A DNA stretch of 64,000 nt from Panagrolaimus kolymaensis (Eukaryota; Nematoda; Chromadorea; Rhabditida; Panagrolaimidae), in the NCBI GenBank assembly GCA_028622995.1, contig JAJQJQ010000011.1, positions 4,712,001 to 4,776,000 on the forward strand, given 5' to 3'. Numbering within the stretch: position 1 is the stretch's first letter; each line of letters starts with the position of its first letter. The notes beneath the pieces are model-generated. The model had not been told where the DNA came from, made no database searches, and was given only the letters and a program-made list of their open reading frames with translations. The translations under genes and the position numbers were made by a program. Below, piece by piece: positions 51,359 through 63,418 of this stretch.

Positions 51359-51974
51359 ATGCAATCTACCCAACCCGAAATGTTTTCTGCTTTTCATTAC
51401 GGTAACGTTCTTCAAACAACCATAAATGCTGCTAATTTACTTCGAGCTCAAACAAGTAATTTTCTAACAAGTTTAAATTTAAATTTATCAAAAAGTTTTT
51501 TTAGATACTCTATCCATTTCGGGTGATAAAAATCAAATAAATGAAAGTTCAAAAAATGATAATAAAACTATTAGTCCCTTTGATCCTGAAGCAATCGTTC
51601 CACTTCCATTTCAATTAACGGATTATAAAACTCGGTAAGTTTATTTATCAAAAAATATCATTCTTCGATCCCATTCTTTAAAAAAAAATACGGTTGTGGT
51701 TTTTAGAAATGTTGGAACTACAGTTTGGAAAAGAAATGAACGAGAGAGATATCGAGTTAGATGTGTAAATGAAGCATATGAATCTCTTCGAGAATGCCTT
51801 CCATTTGATGAAGATGAAAAAAGACTCAGTAAAGTTGAAACTCTTCGACTTGCAATTTTATACATTCGTCATTTGGAAACCATCCTTCGAGATGAACGCC
51901 ATGTTCGATGTTGTCGATGTTTTGATGAATTTCAAAAGCAATTGATTGAATCGGAATCAAGAAGATTTCGATGA
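51359..51974 (+). CDS. Achaete-scute-like bHLH transcription factor (ASCL3/HLH-6-like)
   Basis: Three exons join in phase to 164 residues: 51359-51455, 51505-51634 and 51707-51974. Residues 84-136 form a class II bHLH domain: basic region KRNERERYRVRCVNEAYESL with the E-box-contacting Glu and Arg, the loop CLPFDEDEKR, and helix 2 LSKVETLRLAILYIRHLETIL. NERERxRVxxVN plus KRLSKVETLR is the achaete-scute signature, and the R-C-V-N form is nearest to vertebrate ASCL3/4/5. In C. elegans the matching role could be HLH-6, a pharyngeal-gland factor, but I cannot confirm orthology. It would bind DNA as a heterodimer with an E-protein. The tail is basic with CCRCF. The start is the first ATG in frame. 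Its 3' end overlaps the CHERP-like gene. Confidence 0.88.
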
Positions 51975-52023
51975 TATACACTTTTAATGAGTATTTATTT
52001 ACCAAAATCTGTTTGTAAAGTAA

Positions 52024-52029
52024 TTTATT
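52024..52029 (-). promoter_or_regulatory. Polyadenylation signal AATAAA of the CHERP-like gene
   Basis: Minus-strand AATAAA about 52 nt past the stop at 52081, inside the 3' UTR region of the converging bHLH gene. Confidence 0.5.
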
Positions 52030-52058
52030 CATAAATAATAACAACAAAAACAAAAGAA

Positions 52059-52064
52059 AATAAA
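52059..52064 (+). promoter_or_regulatory. Polyadenylation signal AATAAA of the bHLH gene
   Basis: Plus-strand AATAAA 85 nt past the bHLH stop codon. Cleavage would fall near or within the last exon of the CHERP-like gene on the other strand. Confidence 0.45.
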
Positions 52065-52080
52065 TTTTTGAAAAGCATTT

Positions 52081-54131
52081 TTATTTTCGATTGTTACTGC
52101 CACCAAGTGAAAATGATATTGGTTTACCACTAAAAAGTCTGGTTATAAATTTGTATTAAATAACTAAAATGGGAAACTTACAACATTGGTGGTGCATTTG
52201 ATTGACTATTCACAGAAGAGCTTGCATTGCCGCCAAAGCTACTTCTTGTTGAATAATCAGGAATTCCATCATCATCGTCATTATTATAATTCGATGATTT
52301 ACCCATGACTGTTGGTGGTTTTTCTTTTGGTATATCATCATATGAATAATTAAATTGATTACTACCACTATTACTATTTGTTTTTGATTGAGATTGAGGT
52401 ACTTCTTCACGGGGTTTAATATCAAATCGTGTAGCTTTTTTACGAATGGGTTCAGGTGATGGAGATTTATAACGATTGGTATAAATATCTTCAAGATTTT
52501 TCCCATCTGCAAGTAATACAGCTTCCATTTGTTTTTTAGCAGCATTTTTAGCATCAAAATTTGGTTTCAAAGCATCCTAAACAAATAAACTAGTTTTGGT
52601 GTATATTCAATAATTAAACTCTTCTTACCGCCTCCCATCCCTGTTCGTCAAGAGACGATTCGGGCATAATTGTGTAAAATCGCGCTATTTGGGATGTTAA
52701 TCTTTCAGTTGGTGCCACCATAGATGGCACTCGAATATCTGCTACTTTTAATGGTTTATACTAAAACAATAAATATTATTTTTAAAAGTAAAAAAAGAAT
52801 AAAACTCACATTAAAATCTTCGGGTTTAATCATATTGACACAAATTCCAGCGGGTAAATTATAATATGGAACTGTTGGAGCTAATTCTTGCGGGGTTGTA
52901 AGCATTAAAATTCGACGCTTTTCATTATTTATTGTTGCTTCCAATGCAACAATTTGAGCATTTACATGTGAAGCATAATCTAAATGCTGCTTTTCATATG
53001 CAGCTATTTTAGTTTGATTTTCGTGATCCAATTGAATTTTCAATCGAGCCCTTTCAGCCATTTCAATGCTTCTTTCAGTTGTTAGTGTTTTTTGTGGATC
53101 TCGTACTTGCTAAAACCAAAATAAATTAGAGTCTAAAAAATGCAACATGGAATTCAAACCAGTAAAACTTTATCATCAAATAATGATTCTCTTTCCCAAT
53201 ATTTTAAACATTTAGATAATTTATCTTTAATATTTAAAATCCGGGATTCTGATGCATAAGCAAAAAATTTAGGTACATATCGGCCTATTGTCGAACACAA
53301 AGGTGGCAATCGCTTTTTGGAATATGCAGCAAGCTCATCAGTGATATATACAATTAAGAGGCGAATATCAGAATCAAGAGATGAAGTTTTAGTTCTAAAT
53401 AATAAATAAAGAAGGACAACTTCTTTTTGTTTTTCAGTTGTGCAGGTTTCAAGTATCCATTGTTTTCCTTTCTAAAATTTTAAATTATTTGAAAACAAAG
53501 TCAATGGATTTCACATACAGAAATAACATGAGATCCATATGAATTCAAAGCTAAAATTTCATCTAAACCCGTAATATTCAAAAATGAATCCTGTATAAAT
53601 TTATCAATTTTTTGTTTCTCATTTGCAACATAAAGCTTTTCAAGTTGTATTTCCACTGATTGAGTTAAAACATGCTTTTGGCTTGCAACATTCTTTTCAC
53701 TTTCAGCAACTTGAGCTTTTAAAGCTACAATTTGTTTTTCAATTGCATCAAAATCAAATCTTGGTTTCAAAGGGTTTGGAGGTGGTGGAGCAGCCGCTGC
53801 TGTTGGTGGAGGTTGTCGTTGGAGAGCCGCTATAAAAAATATATTTATTCTTTTTAATTAAGAAATAATAGTGATAACAAACCATTTTTAATCTCAGTGT
53901 GTTTTCGAAATTCATAATAATCATTATAAAGGCCACCAGGGATTAAAAAAACAAAGTTTTGGTTACCATTATTTTTACCAAGAATATATTGTTCAAATTG
54001 TGGACCATTGGTTGCCACAGTTGAAGCTGTTTTATCTATGATATCACGAAGCTTTTCATCTATAAACAATATTATATAATACTTTGGTGGAATGAAGAAA
54101 AATTACCAGCAGGAGGTGGCGGATATGACAT
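52081..54131 (-). CDS. CHERP-like SURP/CID splicing-associated protein
   Basis: Eight exons join in phase to 566 residues: 54107-54131, 53883-54059, 53519-53829, 53160-53471, 52810-53109, 52629-52760, 52182-52576 and 52081-52129. Residues 9-60 are a SURP domain (LRDIIDKTASTVATNGPQFE, then FVFLIPGGLYNDYYEF). A Pro/Ala linker and coiled segment follow, then a CID-like helical domain (about 150-275, ending WERESLFDDKVLL). A coiled segment precedes the conserved block VPYYNLPAGI...YKPLKVADIRVPS...APTERL...GWE, which marks CHERP, a U2 snRNP-associated spliceosome factor in the nucleus. Unlike vertebrate CHERP, I see no Arg/Ser repeats and no G-patch; the end is Ser/Asn-rich. The ATG is 2 nt after CTGCACAG, a likely spliced-leader site. 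Confidence 0.87.
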
Positions 54132-54136
54132 ATCTG
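54132..54136 (-). promoter_or_regulatory. Probable spliced-leader acceptor before the CHERP-like gene
   Basis: The minus strand reads TTTCTGCACAG then AT and the start ATG. A two-base leader with no upstream coding exon is typical of nematode trans-splicing. Confidence 0.55.
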
Positions 54137-55182
54137 TGCAGAAAATAGTAATAAAATCCTCAATTACTTGTAATAAAAGTTGCCGAGGGTAGATGAAGTT
54201 ATAAGGTTGAATCAATGTGGATAGGATAAAGTTAAGAAACAATAATGACAACAACAAAAAGAATCCAGGGGAATGAGATATCGGTTATGGCGCTTTAATG
54301 CTTGATTCCAATAGTTAATGAAGATATGAATAAATAAAATATTCAAGCAAAAAATATCAAAAAAATGATCTTCAAAATATTTTAACAATTTTTTTAATGA
54401 ATGCAAAAACTTGAATAATGCCTTTATGAATTTTTTCAAGTGCTCTCCCTCTTGCATCTTGCTAGCGATTTTCTTTTGTTCTTCCATATTTTTATTTCAT
54501 ACTTTCTTGCTTCACTTTATTTTTTTTGCTAGCAAACCAAAGAAGAAAAAAGAATAAGTTTAGCATTTGCCATTTTGCTTGTTATTTTTGCAACGTTTAA
54601 AACTCTAAAAAATAGCATCATCAGCAACATAATAAAGGGCACACTCGTGTATATTTTTATTGCCTCAAAATCTCTGCACTCTCTTCTTTGCCTCCACTTT
54701 TTTTCATCCATTTTTCTTCTTCTATAAAGTTCCGTAAGCACAAGAAGGTTCTAGAGAAATAAAATTGTGTGCGTGCTGCTGCTGTCATCGGTTGTTTTCT
54801 TTTTCGTTGCATTATATTTCTTTTGTTGTTGAAACCCGTTCTTTGCGCATTTTTTTATGTATGTTGTGCAGAGTCCAAATTCGCGCATCTTCGGTTCCAA
54901 TTTTTTTTACAGCAAAAAAAGACACTTTCCCTTTCATGCAGAGAAGTAAATTTTGTGCTTTTCAAACAAATTTCAATAAAGACTAAAAATTGTTATCGTT
55001 TCTAATATTTTTTTATTGACTTTGTCTTCTTTCGTGTTTATTCTTTCTCGTGGATACGATATTGATTATTTTTGGTATTAGCTTTTAATATGACAATTTT
55101 CATTTTTTAGGAGTGGTAATAAACATCTTTTTGTATATTTTCGTCTAAAAATTGGTAGATTGAACCTGTGTGTAAATAAATA
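54137..55182. other. Divergent promoter region (CHERP-like and MLF genes)
   Basis: About 1 kb between two divergently transcribed genes, with several Cys/Leu-rich chance frames and no supported exon. An acceptor CATTTTTTAG at 55101-55110 lies 72 nt before the MLF start and marks a spliced leader or a 5' UTR intron. Confidence 0.5.
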
Positions 55183-56238
55183 ATGTTTGGTAGAGACCCT
55201 TTTGATCCTTTCGGGTAAGTGTTTTATTTCATAAAGTTTGTTGACGTCTATCTTGTGAAATGTGTTTATGTATTTATTTTTCTTACTTCATTTTTTTAGC
55301 ACCCACCGTCAAATGGAACAAATGATGGATTCAATGATGAACGATAACTTTGGAATGATGAATAATTTTTTCCCTGGCTTTGGCCAACCAAGAATGGGAA
55401 TGTTGGAAGATTCTCGCAGCCGTGGTAGTCGTCGACGTCATGATAATAATCAACTCGCTAATCCATTTGGTTTCGGTGGTGGCATGTTTGGAAATATAAT
55501 GCAACAAATGGTAAAATGAAATATTTACAAATATAATACTAATATTTTTCTTTTAGCAAATGATGGAAAGTAGTGCAGTCAATGATCCTCATTCTCATCT
55601 TTACACTCAAAGTACAATGATCAGTTATGATGGTAATGGAGCGCCTAAAGTTGTTCAAAATTCTGTTCGTAAGACTGGTGATGTAAAAGAAACTCGACGA
55701 ACGGTTCGGGATGGTGAACTTGAACAAATTACTGTAGGCCATGCCATTGGTGATCGTGAACATGTTATTGAAAAGAAGCGTGATCGAGATGGTCGAGTCA
55801 GAAAAAATCAAAGATTTGTTAATCTCGATGAAGGTAAGTTACAGTTTATCATATAACATTTTTGATATCATTTGTCACTTTTTAGCTGAAGCTGAACAAT
55901 TTAATCATGAATTCAAGTCCCGTGCTCATCGCAATCTAAATGGTTTTGCTGGGAATGAATATGCATCAGGATCACGTCATCAAGCAATTGAAAATGGCCG
56001 CTCCTCTTCTCGTCATGTTGCTGATACTATGGAACATTCAGGACAATCGCGTCGATCAACAAAAGTATCACAACCTATTGTGGAAATTCCTGATGATGAC
56101 GATGATGATATACAAGTCACATATTCAACAAACAATCGTCATGGTCCTCATATTAGTGAAGTCACCGAAGATGATGCTGGAACTTCTTCTAAACGACGCA
56201 AAGGAATGTTTGGTAAATTTTTCGCCAATGATGATTAA
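55183..56238 (+). CDS. mlf: Myeloid leukemia factor (MLF1/2) homolog
   Basis: Four exons join in phase to 290 residues: 55183-55214, 55300-55510, 55557-55833 and 55886-56238. The N-terminus MFGRDPFDPFG is typical of the family. It is followed by a Met/Gly-rich stretch (MDSMMNDNFGMMNNFF) and the conserved MLF core: SYDGNGAPKVVQNSVRKTGD, KETRRTVRDGE, MTVGHAIGDREHVIEKKRDR-like blocks and the FN-EF-R segment. MLF proteins shuttle between nucleus and cytoplasm and bind chaperones and 14-3-3 proteins; they act in transcription control and protein aggregation. The C-terminus has an Asp run (IPDDDDDDIQV) and a basic end (SSKRRKGMFGKFF). A polyadenylation signal follows at 56391. Confidence 0.93.
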
Positions 56239-56390
56239 AGCAATTTTTTCTTTCAAGCTTCTGTTACAACTTACTTTCTAGCCAATTCTTTCTTATTTTA
56301 TTGCCGATATTATTTTGTTTGTAGTTTTTTTTGTCTTTTGGGTTTTTTCCCTTTTCTGTGCATATGTTATTTTTTTGTGAATTTTATTGA

Positions 56391-56396
56391 AATAAA
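56391..56396 (+). promoter_or_regulatory. Polyadenylation signal AATAAA of the MLF gene
   Basis: AATAAA 152 nt past the stop codon in a T-rich 3' UTR. Confidence 0.6.
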
Positions 56397-57120
56397 ACAT
56401 TTCATTGAAAATAGAATATGCTTTGTTTTTCGAATCATTTTAAAAAAATACAACGGACTTAAACAAATAAAATTATCACAGGCTGAAATTAAATTTGAAA
56501 CGGCAAAAAAATAAAGATAATTCGTTGCGGTCAAGAAAGAAATTTAAAAAAAGAGAAAGACCGGTTTTGTTACGCAACGCTTGTAGCAAATACAGTTTGA
56601 AAAATGAACCACGAAATTTGTAAAGAAATGATACTTTTTTGTTTTGTAATGCAATAAAATAAAAATGTTAAAAGCTCAAATGTTTGAACATTTGCTAACA
56701 GAGAAGCGGCCAAAAATGTGCAACTATGTATAGGAAACCGAAATAAAAATAGATAGATGGATGAATGGATTGAATTGTTGTTGGTGCAAAAGATGACTAA
56801 AAAGGTTTGTGATGAATTATATTATTATGCAAGGATGTTGGAAAACGACCAATAATAGGGGATGATAGAGATCTTAAAAGTAGATACTTTTTGACGTAGC
56901 TTTTTTTTGTTTGAAGGATTTATAAAAAAAAAAAGAAGGAAAAAAAACACCCGTGTGTGGAAGAAAAAAGTGAATTGAATGAGTGCAAAATTGTACATGA
57001 TAGAAACCAATGGATTTCAAATATACATAAATCCAACAAGCTATAGAAGGAACAGTGCCACCAAAAACCCTAAAACACAAAGAAAATGCCAAAAATGATA
57101 GACTAGAAATAGATACAATT
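56397..57120. other. Intergenic between converging MLF and Rab11-FIP genes
   Basis: About 720 bases holding the 3' UTRs of two converging genes. No coding exon or RNA gene was seen. Confidence 0.5.
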
Positions 57121-57123
57121 TTA

Positions 57124-57366
57124 AGAAGATGGGGGAGAGGAAGCTTCGTCAGAAGGAGCACTACTAGGTCGTTTAAAAAATGCGGGCCATTCAGGAAGAT
57201 ACGAATATATTTTATTTTTTAATGATGATGTTGTTGTATCTCCACTTGCGGTAGATGCAGCTGAAGATGATGTGGTTGATGGAAGGGATAAACGTGAAAC
57301 AACTGAAGGGCAATAATCATCATAATCGGAATCCGAATTTGTATTACATTTTTGGCCTGCTGATTG
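57124..57366 (-). other. 81-codon in-frame extension after the Rab11-FIP stop
   Basis: Directly after the TGA at 57369-57367 the same frame stays open for 81 codons to TAA at 57123-57121. The translation looks like real protein: an acidic patch (NTNSDSDYDDYCPS), a Ser/Thr-rich linker (SSSAASTASGDTTTSS), then IYSYLPEWPAFFKRP and a Ser/Pro end. No GT donor lies just before the TGA that would splice it out in frame. It is therefore a candidate for translational readthrough (TGA followed by C is the leakiest context). A base error or recent nonsense mutation is the alternative. Confidence 0.6.
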
Positions 57367-60300
57367 TCAGCTTGAATTATTTGGATGATCTTGAGTAAGG
57401 TCTTCATCCTTAATTTCAAGAATTTCTGGATGCCTTTCAATTACTCTCATCAATATTCCATTAATATATTGACGTAATTTTTGATTATCAAGTTCTTGAT
57501 CTTTTAAGGCATTCATCAACTCCGCATTGTCCATGGTATTCATTTCATCCGCCAATGAAAGGCCATCTTGAAGAAGCACTCGACCACGAGCCACTGAATC
57601 ATGAAGTATTTGAGATTGAAGATCTTCATTATGTCTTCTCAATTCTTTATTTTCTTGTTTTAAATGATCTATTTCTTCTTCCAAATTCATCATTTGATCC
57701 GCAAGTGATCCTTGCCTTGGATGACCTCCTTGTCTTTGAAGTTCATCCGTTTGTCGAGTTAATTCCTCTAATAATTCAGATGAATTTTCAATGTTATTTT
57801 GTGCTTCTAATTTATATTGCTCAAATTCCTGCTTTATTTCATTTCTTTCTGCTTCTAAATCTTCTACATGCATAAGAGCTTCCTCAAGTTGAATTTGTAA
57901 TTCTCGGTTTTTCTTTTGAAATTTTGTTACTTCATCATTGGTTGATTCTAATTTCTTTTTTAATGCCTCATTTTCACGTTGAGTTCCCTATAAAAATAAA
58001 GGAGGTCAATTGAGCGGTAATAATTCGATTTGATTAGAAAAGTTGAAATATATTTTTAAGGTCATACAATTACGAAACAACCACCGTTAAGTGATTTTAT
58101 ATTTTACAAAAAAAATCAATTCTGAATGAAGTTGAGAATTTTAATTTAAAAAATTAGTATTGTTTTACAGCAAGCATATCATGACCATAATGGTAAAAAC
58201 TAATTTGGAATTTTTGGACTAATAAAATTACTTCGCAAAAAACCTTTTTTTTGTTTGTTTGTCTGTCAAATAAATGGTTCTATTCTTTTTTTTGTTTCTT
58301 CGTACTATTTTTGCATTTTTAAATTAAAAGGCCATAAAATAATTTAAATTAAGCAAATAAAAAAAATGTCGATGCAATTAATTCACAAACGAAAAAAATA
58401 AAAAAATTTTTGTTCGTGAGTTTTTTTGATTGAACAAAAAATGGGAAAGTGATTGCATTTTTTTTTACTAATTCTCATTCGCTGACATCAACCGTCATTT
58501 TTTTCATTCTCAAATAATACTCTCGTGGTTTCTCTTTTTTTTTTGTATGGGTAAACAAAAAATAAATAAATACTTACTTCGATCTCAAATTTAACTTTTA
58601 AAGCATCCAATTCTTTTTCACGTTCATATCGATCTATTGTATCTTTAGATCGACGTTTTTCATCTTCGAATTTTTCTTTCCACCTGAAAAACAATGGAAT
58701 CATAGACAAAGTTATTATTTATATTTATTTACCTTTGTTCTGAAAGATGTTGTTGTTCTTCCATTGTAACTAAGCGTTGTTGCAAAAGTGCATTCTCAGT
58801 TTTTAACCTCGAACGTTCTTCCGACGCAGCATTTTGTTTTTCTTGCATATCCGTAATAGTTTTGGTTAGCATTGTAACATGGGAAGATACATCAGAAAAT
58901 TCTGAATGAATATCATTATCACTGCCAAGAATATCTGGTTCTGAGCTAAATGATGTACGCCTTGAACTTCTTTGTTGACCACCCGCATAAAGCCTTGAAG
59001 CTACTGAAGCTGAAGTTGGCGATGAAGTTAATCGCATACCGTTGGATGAAGGTTCCTATAAAAATAAAACTTTTGTTAATTAAATTCTTAACACAAGCAT
59101 CAAAAAATTTCTTCCTAATTTGCACACATATAATATCTATCCATATCCAAGAAAAAACAAAGTGTCAGACTCGATCGAACTCGAGAAAAAAAGGAGAAAA
59201 GAGGGGAAAAGTGAAGAAAAAAAAGCGCAAATCCCCAGAGGGGCCGTTGACAGCGCATTAGTCAAGAGGGCCAAGAAGTCGCCGGCGCCGACAAAAACTA
59301 TCCGTGACATTTGGCGTGTCTCTACTCCATATATTTATTTTTTTTATTTTCCTTGCACTCCGAAAATGGTGCTTTTAGCAAATAAATAAAAATTGGTGGA
59401 TCTTGGCTCTCCTCAATGACCGGAAGAAAAGAAGCAGCGATGCAATTGTTAGCAAACAACAATAAAAAATGGAGGATGAGCTGAGAAGATAAACGGCCAA
59501 CTAAGTTTTTTTTATTATTCAAGGAAAAGAGGCTTTGAAAATAAACGGTTGAAAAAAAGGGTGAAAAAAAGTGATTAAAATTCAAAACATATTTTAAAAA
59601 CAAAACAAAAAAAAGAGAAAAGAGAGAGATAATAAATAAAATGTGGTTCTTCTCTTTTCTTTTTATAATATTGTTTTTGTATCTTTGTAGCTTTAGAATT
59701 AAATTCAAAAAAATGAAAGAGCAATGTTTGATTTTAAAAATGAAAAAACAAAAGAAAGATAAAATAAACTTTGAAACAATCAAGTGGGGAGGAAGATGAG
59801 TAAGTAAGTAAACAAAGTAAAAATATAAAAAGTTCGAGTTAAAATCATTTTGTTTAACATGTGGGTTTAATTAGATCTTTTTTAAAAATAGCAACGGATA
59901 TAAAATTATCGGAATTTTTAAAACACTCACTTATTTGTCAAAATAATTAAAATGAATTGTTTCAGTAATTGGGTTAGTTAAGTTCCAAAAAATTTTCTAA
60001 TTTGTGAATACCGTATTTTTCAAAAAAGAGCAGGCAGGTTCAATACCTTTTATCACGTTAAAGGAATACTGCTGTTAATTTGTTAAATTTGTGAACCATT
60101 CAAACAAGTTAATTAAATTTTGTGTGAGAAAGTACAAATAAAAAGCCAAAGTAAAAAAGTAATACATATTTTAAAAAACAGAAGGAGTACGTATATTTTT
60201 TACGAGAACTAAAAATTCTATGGCGATGAAGTTATGTTTTTTTTTGTTCTGAAAACACGCGAAAAGAAAAAAACATTTCAATCACCGTTTCCATGGCATC

Positions 60301-61009
60301 AAAATAAACAAAAAATAAATTTCAAAGGTTTATTTTTTTATAAAACTTTACAAGTGCTGTTTTCAAAGGAACGAACAACAATCGAAGCAGCAACAAAAAG
60401 AAAAAAAAGACAACATAAAAATTTTTCAAATAGTTATTTTCTCACATCCAAATTCAAAAAAACTTTGTTTCCCTCCATCGCTTGGAGCATATGTCACTCA
60501 TAAAGTTAGCAAGCTGCTTTTTAATGAGGCTGATTGATCTCTTTATTTTGAATGTGTGTTACGAAACATTCAAAAAATGACATAAAAATTGTAATACAAC
60601 AACTAAAAAAATGAAGGATCCACGTCACACCCACAAACACCCCACAAAAATGCGCATAGTTGTTTCTTGCAATTTTTTTAAACTCAACAAACTTTGTTTT
60701 AAAGAAAAAAAGAAACAACACTAAAAAACCAACTTTAAAGTGTTTTTTATGTTCCATTTTTGAATTCTTTTTCTTTTTTTTTTCAAAGAAAAAGTGAGTC
60801 AAAGTATTTTTTAGAAAAACGAAAGCGAGGAGGATGAAATCAAATACATACATAAATATGAATCGCTCGCTTCCCTCAGGCATCCTTTTGAAGAAAAAAA
60901 GAAAACTTTGCTTTTGCGCTTTTATTTGTTGCGAGATTTAAAAGAAAAAAAGAAGAAATTGAAAATGGAAACTTACCATGTCATTGAGTGATTCAAAAAT
61001 GCGTGCCAT
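57367..61009 (-). CDS. Rab11 family-interacting protein, class II (FIP3/4-like)
   Basis: Four exons join in phase to 360 residues: 60977-61009, 58733-59055, 58578-58683 and 57367-57987. A Ser-rich N-terminus is followed by coiled coil from about residue 75 to 310 (heptads such as ENALLQQRLVTMEE and LEEEIDHLKQENKELRRHN). A Rab-binding domain lies at about 308-347: MNALKDQELDNQKLRQYING, then ILMRVIERHPEILEIK. This RBD with HPE(I/L)LEIK is the FIP hallmark. Class II FIPs link Rab11 and ARF GTPases on recycling endosomes in cytokinesis and polarised traffic; no EF hands are seen here. Intron 1 is 1.9 kb and intron 3 is 0.6 kb, long for this window. The stop TGA-CAA is followed by 81 open in-frame codons. 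The first exon encodes only 11 residues (MARIFESLNDM). Confidence 0.88.
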
Positions 61010-63418
61010 CACGCTTTCGCTCAGGTTGAATTTAAAAAATGATTCAAATAAATATCAATAATATTTGATATTTTTCACTGATCAAAAATGCAAACAATTT
61101 TTGATTTCTTTTGTGTTGAAATATTTTGAAAAATAAAAATAATAAAAAATATTAAAAATGCTTATTGAAAAAGGAAGGTTGAAGCAAAAGCTACATTACC
61201 TTCTTTGCTTCTTCCCAAAAAATCGGATAATTATGATGATGGATATGAGGCTAGTTTTTATTTCCTAAAAAAATCAAGTATAAGGTTTAGTATTTGTAAA
61301 AGTAGGATGAGCATCATCAACAACACGAATGTATGTATGTATGCAAACAACAAATGAACTGAAATGAGGAGAAAAGAAGATTCAACAACATGAACGATGG
61401 ATATGAGATGAGAGAATATTGAAGAGGGGATTTAGAGCTTTTTAGTAGCTCATACATATACATACTACAGGTTTCGAAATATTTTTTTTCTCAAATTGTT
61501 TTAGAAGTGGAAGTAAAAAAAACGATGGATACAATAGAGTTAAACAGAAAAAAAAGTATGGATAACATAAGGCGGAAGAAACTAAAACTAGAGAATATTT
61601 ATTATCAGCTGTGTCCATAAATTTTTTTAAAAAAAGGTTTCACTTTTTTTTCTTTTTATTCGCAAACAAAAAATCAAATAAAAGAAAAAAAATTTTAGTG
61701 GACAAAAAAAAGAAAAGAATGATGCTTGATTACTGTGTGTATTATACACAACACGAGTGCGGTTGATGGCTCATATAAAATAAATTCATCGATGTTTCCA
61801 TCGATGGAATGATGATGATGAACAAATTTGTGGGAAAAAAGGGAGAAAAAAAAGTCACAAGCAAAACTACCACCTTTTCTTTTGATGATGGTACGCACAT
61901 ATGTTATTATTATGTCCCTTTTTATTTTATTTTCTCATTTTTTACTAGGCAACCACCATCCATCGCCACACGCGTCAAAAAAAACGAAGTCTCTTTTAAT
62001 GTATGTGCACGAACAACGAACAAGACAAAAACGCACCTGCGCATTTTCTTTCAATCAATATTTTAAAAATGAAAATGAAACTGTCGGTCGCCGCCGCCAC
62101 TGTTGCTGCCGCCACGGGGCGTTGTCTTTTTGTCTATTACTCTACCTTATGTATGAAATACCCGCCGCTTCATTTTTGACTTGCTTCATTCCATTTTTTT
62201 TTGAATAGCCTCGTTTTTTTTTTTTCAATTCTAACCAACACGAAATAAATGAGTGAACAAGGAGACTAAAAAAAATATAGACGCAAGTATTTCATAGATT
62301 TTTTCCAAGGACAACAACAATCAAAAAAAGAGATCCATCCATTTTTTTGTGAATTCTACCAAGGAAAAATAATTGGAACATCTTTTTTTCCTTTTTTCCA
62401 TTTTTTTTTCTTCTCAAATACCTCAGAAGCCAACCAGAAAATTAGTGTGCGCAGGCAGAATGAAAAACCACGCCTTTTAAAAAAATGAATACTATGTAAT
62501 TTTTTTCCCATTTCCACAAAAATGAATGATGATGAATAACGTAACGCAACTAACTAACCATCCATCCTCGTCTATCTTCGTCAATCTTCTTATTCTTCCT
62601 GCCTTTACTTCTTGACCTCCGTCAAGAAGAAAAAAATAAAATGACCGACGTCTTTAAAAAAGAAGAATAAAACAAAACAAAAAATATACTAAAAAAGTAG
62701 TTTATTTTTAAATAAAATTTTTATTTTTTGAGAATAAAAATAGCAAACCAAACATATAAAATACTATTTCAGAACGGCTTGATTGGTCGGTCGTTGTTAT
62801 CACAAATTTGGTTAAAAATAATTTCCCTCATTTGGAAAGTTAAAAAGAGAAAATAAACAAAAGTATTGATGTGAAAAAGTTTTTAAAGTTTGCTATTTTT
62901 GCTAACTTGTTTGAAGAAAATAAAGCTAAATTTGAACATTGGAAAAGAAATTAAAGTCAAGAAGTTGAAATCGAAAAAACTTGCATAATCATTATGGTCT
63001 GTATAATTCTTAAAGAATGCTATAAACTTTAACAATGTATTTCTTAAATCGTATATGTATGTTTGCTTACAATCTTTATCTTAATTTTTTAATAAATATA
63101 AAATCTATGGAACCTTATCTTGAAGATATTAAAGCTGAGAAAATATTTTTTAAATGCTTCAATAATATCATTGCTTTTTTCTATCAAATCTTTTACATAA
63201 AACAATGGGAAACAAACGAACGAGGTCGATGAGGCATCAAAATAAAAATATGCTTGTTGCTTTTTCATTCTTTGAAAAGAAATAACAACAACTCCTTTTC
63301 TTATCGCAAAGTTTCTTTCGTTTATTTTTTTTCTTGCTTCAACAATTATAATGATTCGATATTTCAAAATTTTGACATTTTAAATCACGTGTTTAATTGG
63401 GTGTGAATGTTGTATTAA
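61010..63418. other. Divergent upstream region, no gene seen
   Basis: About 2.4 kb between the Rab11-FIP start and the Rab GTPase start. It is AT-rich with one GC-rich patch at about 62080-62120 (GTCGCCGCCGCC, GCCGCCACGGGGCG). It probably contains both promoters. Confidence 0.5.

Noticed and set aside
54212..54487. Minus-strand frame upstream of the CHERP-like gene starting MEEQKKIASKMQEGEH
   Set aside because: It opens well but soon becomes Phe/Ile-rich, is out of splice context with the CHERP-like start, and that gene already has a spliced-leader acceptor directly before its ATG.
57219..57440. 73-residue frame over the end of the Rab11-FIP gene
   Set aside because: It is a shifted shadow of the Rab11-FIP frame and its extension; only the Rab11-FIP frame continues the coiled coil and Rab-binding domain.
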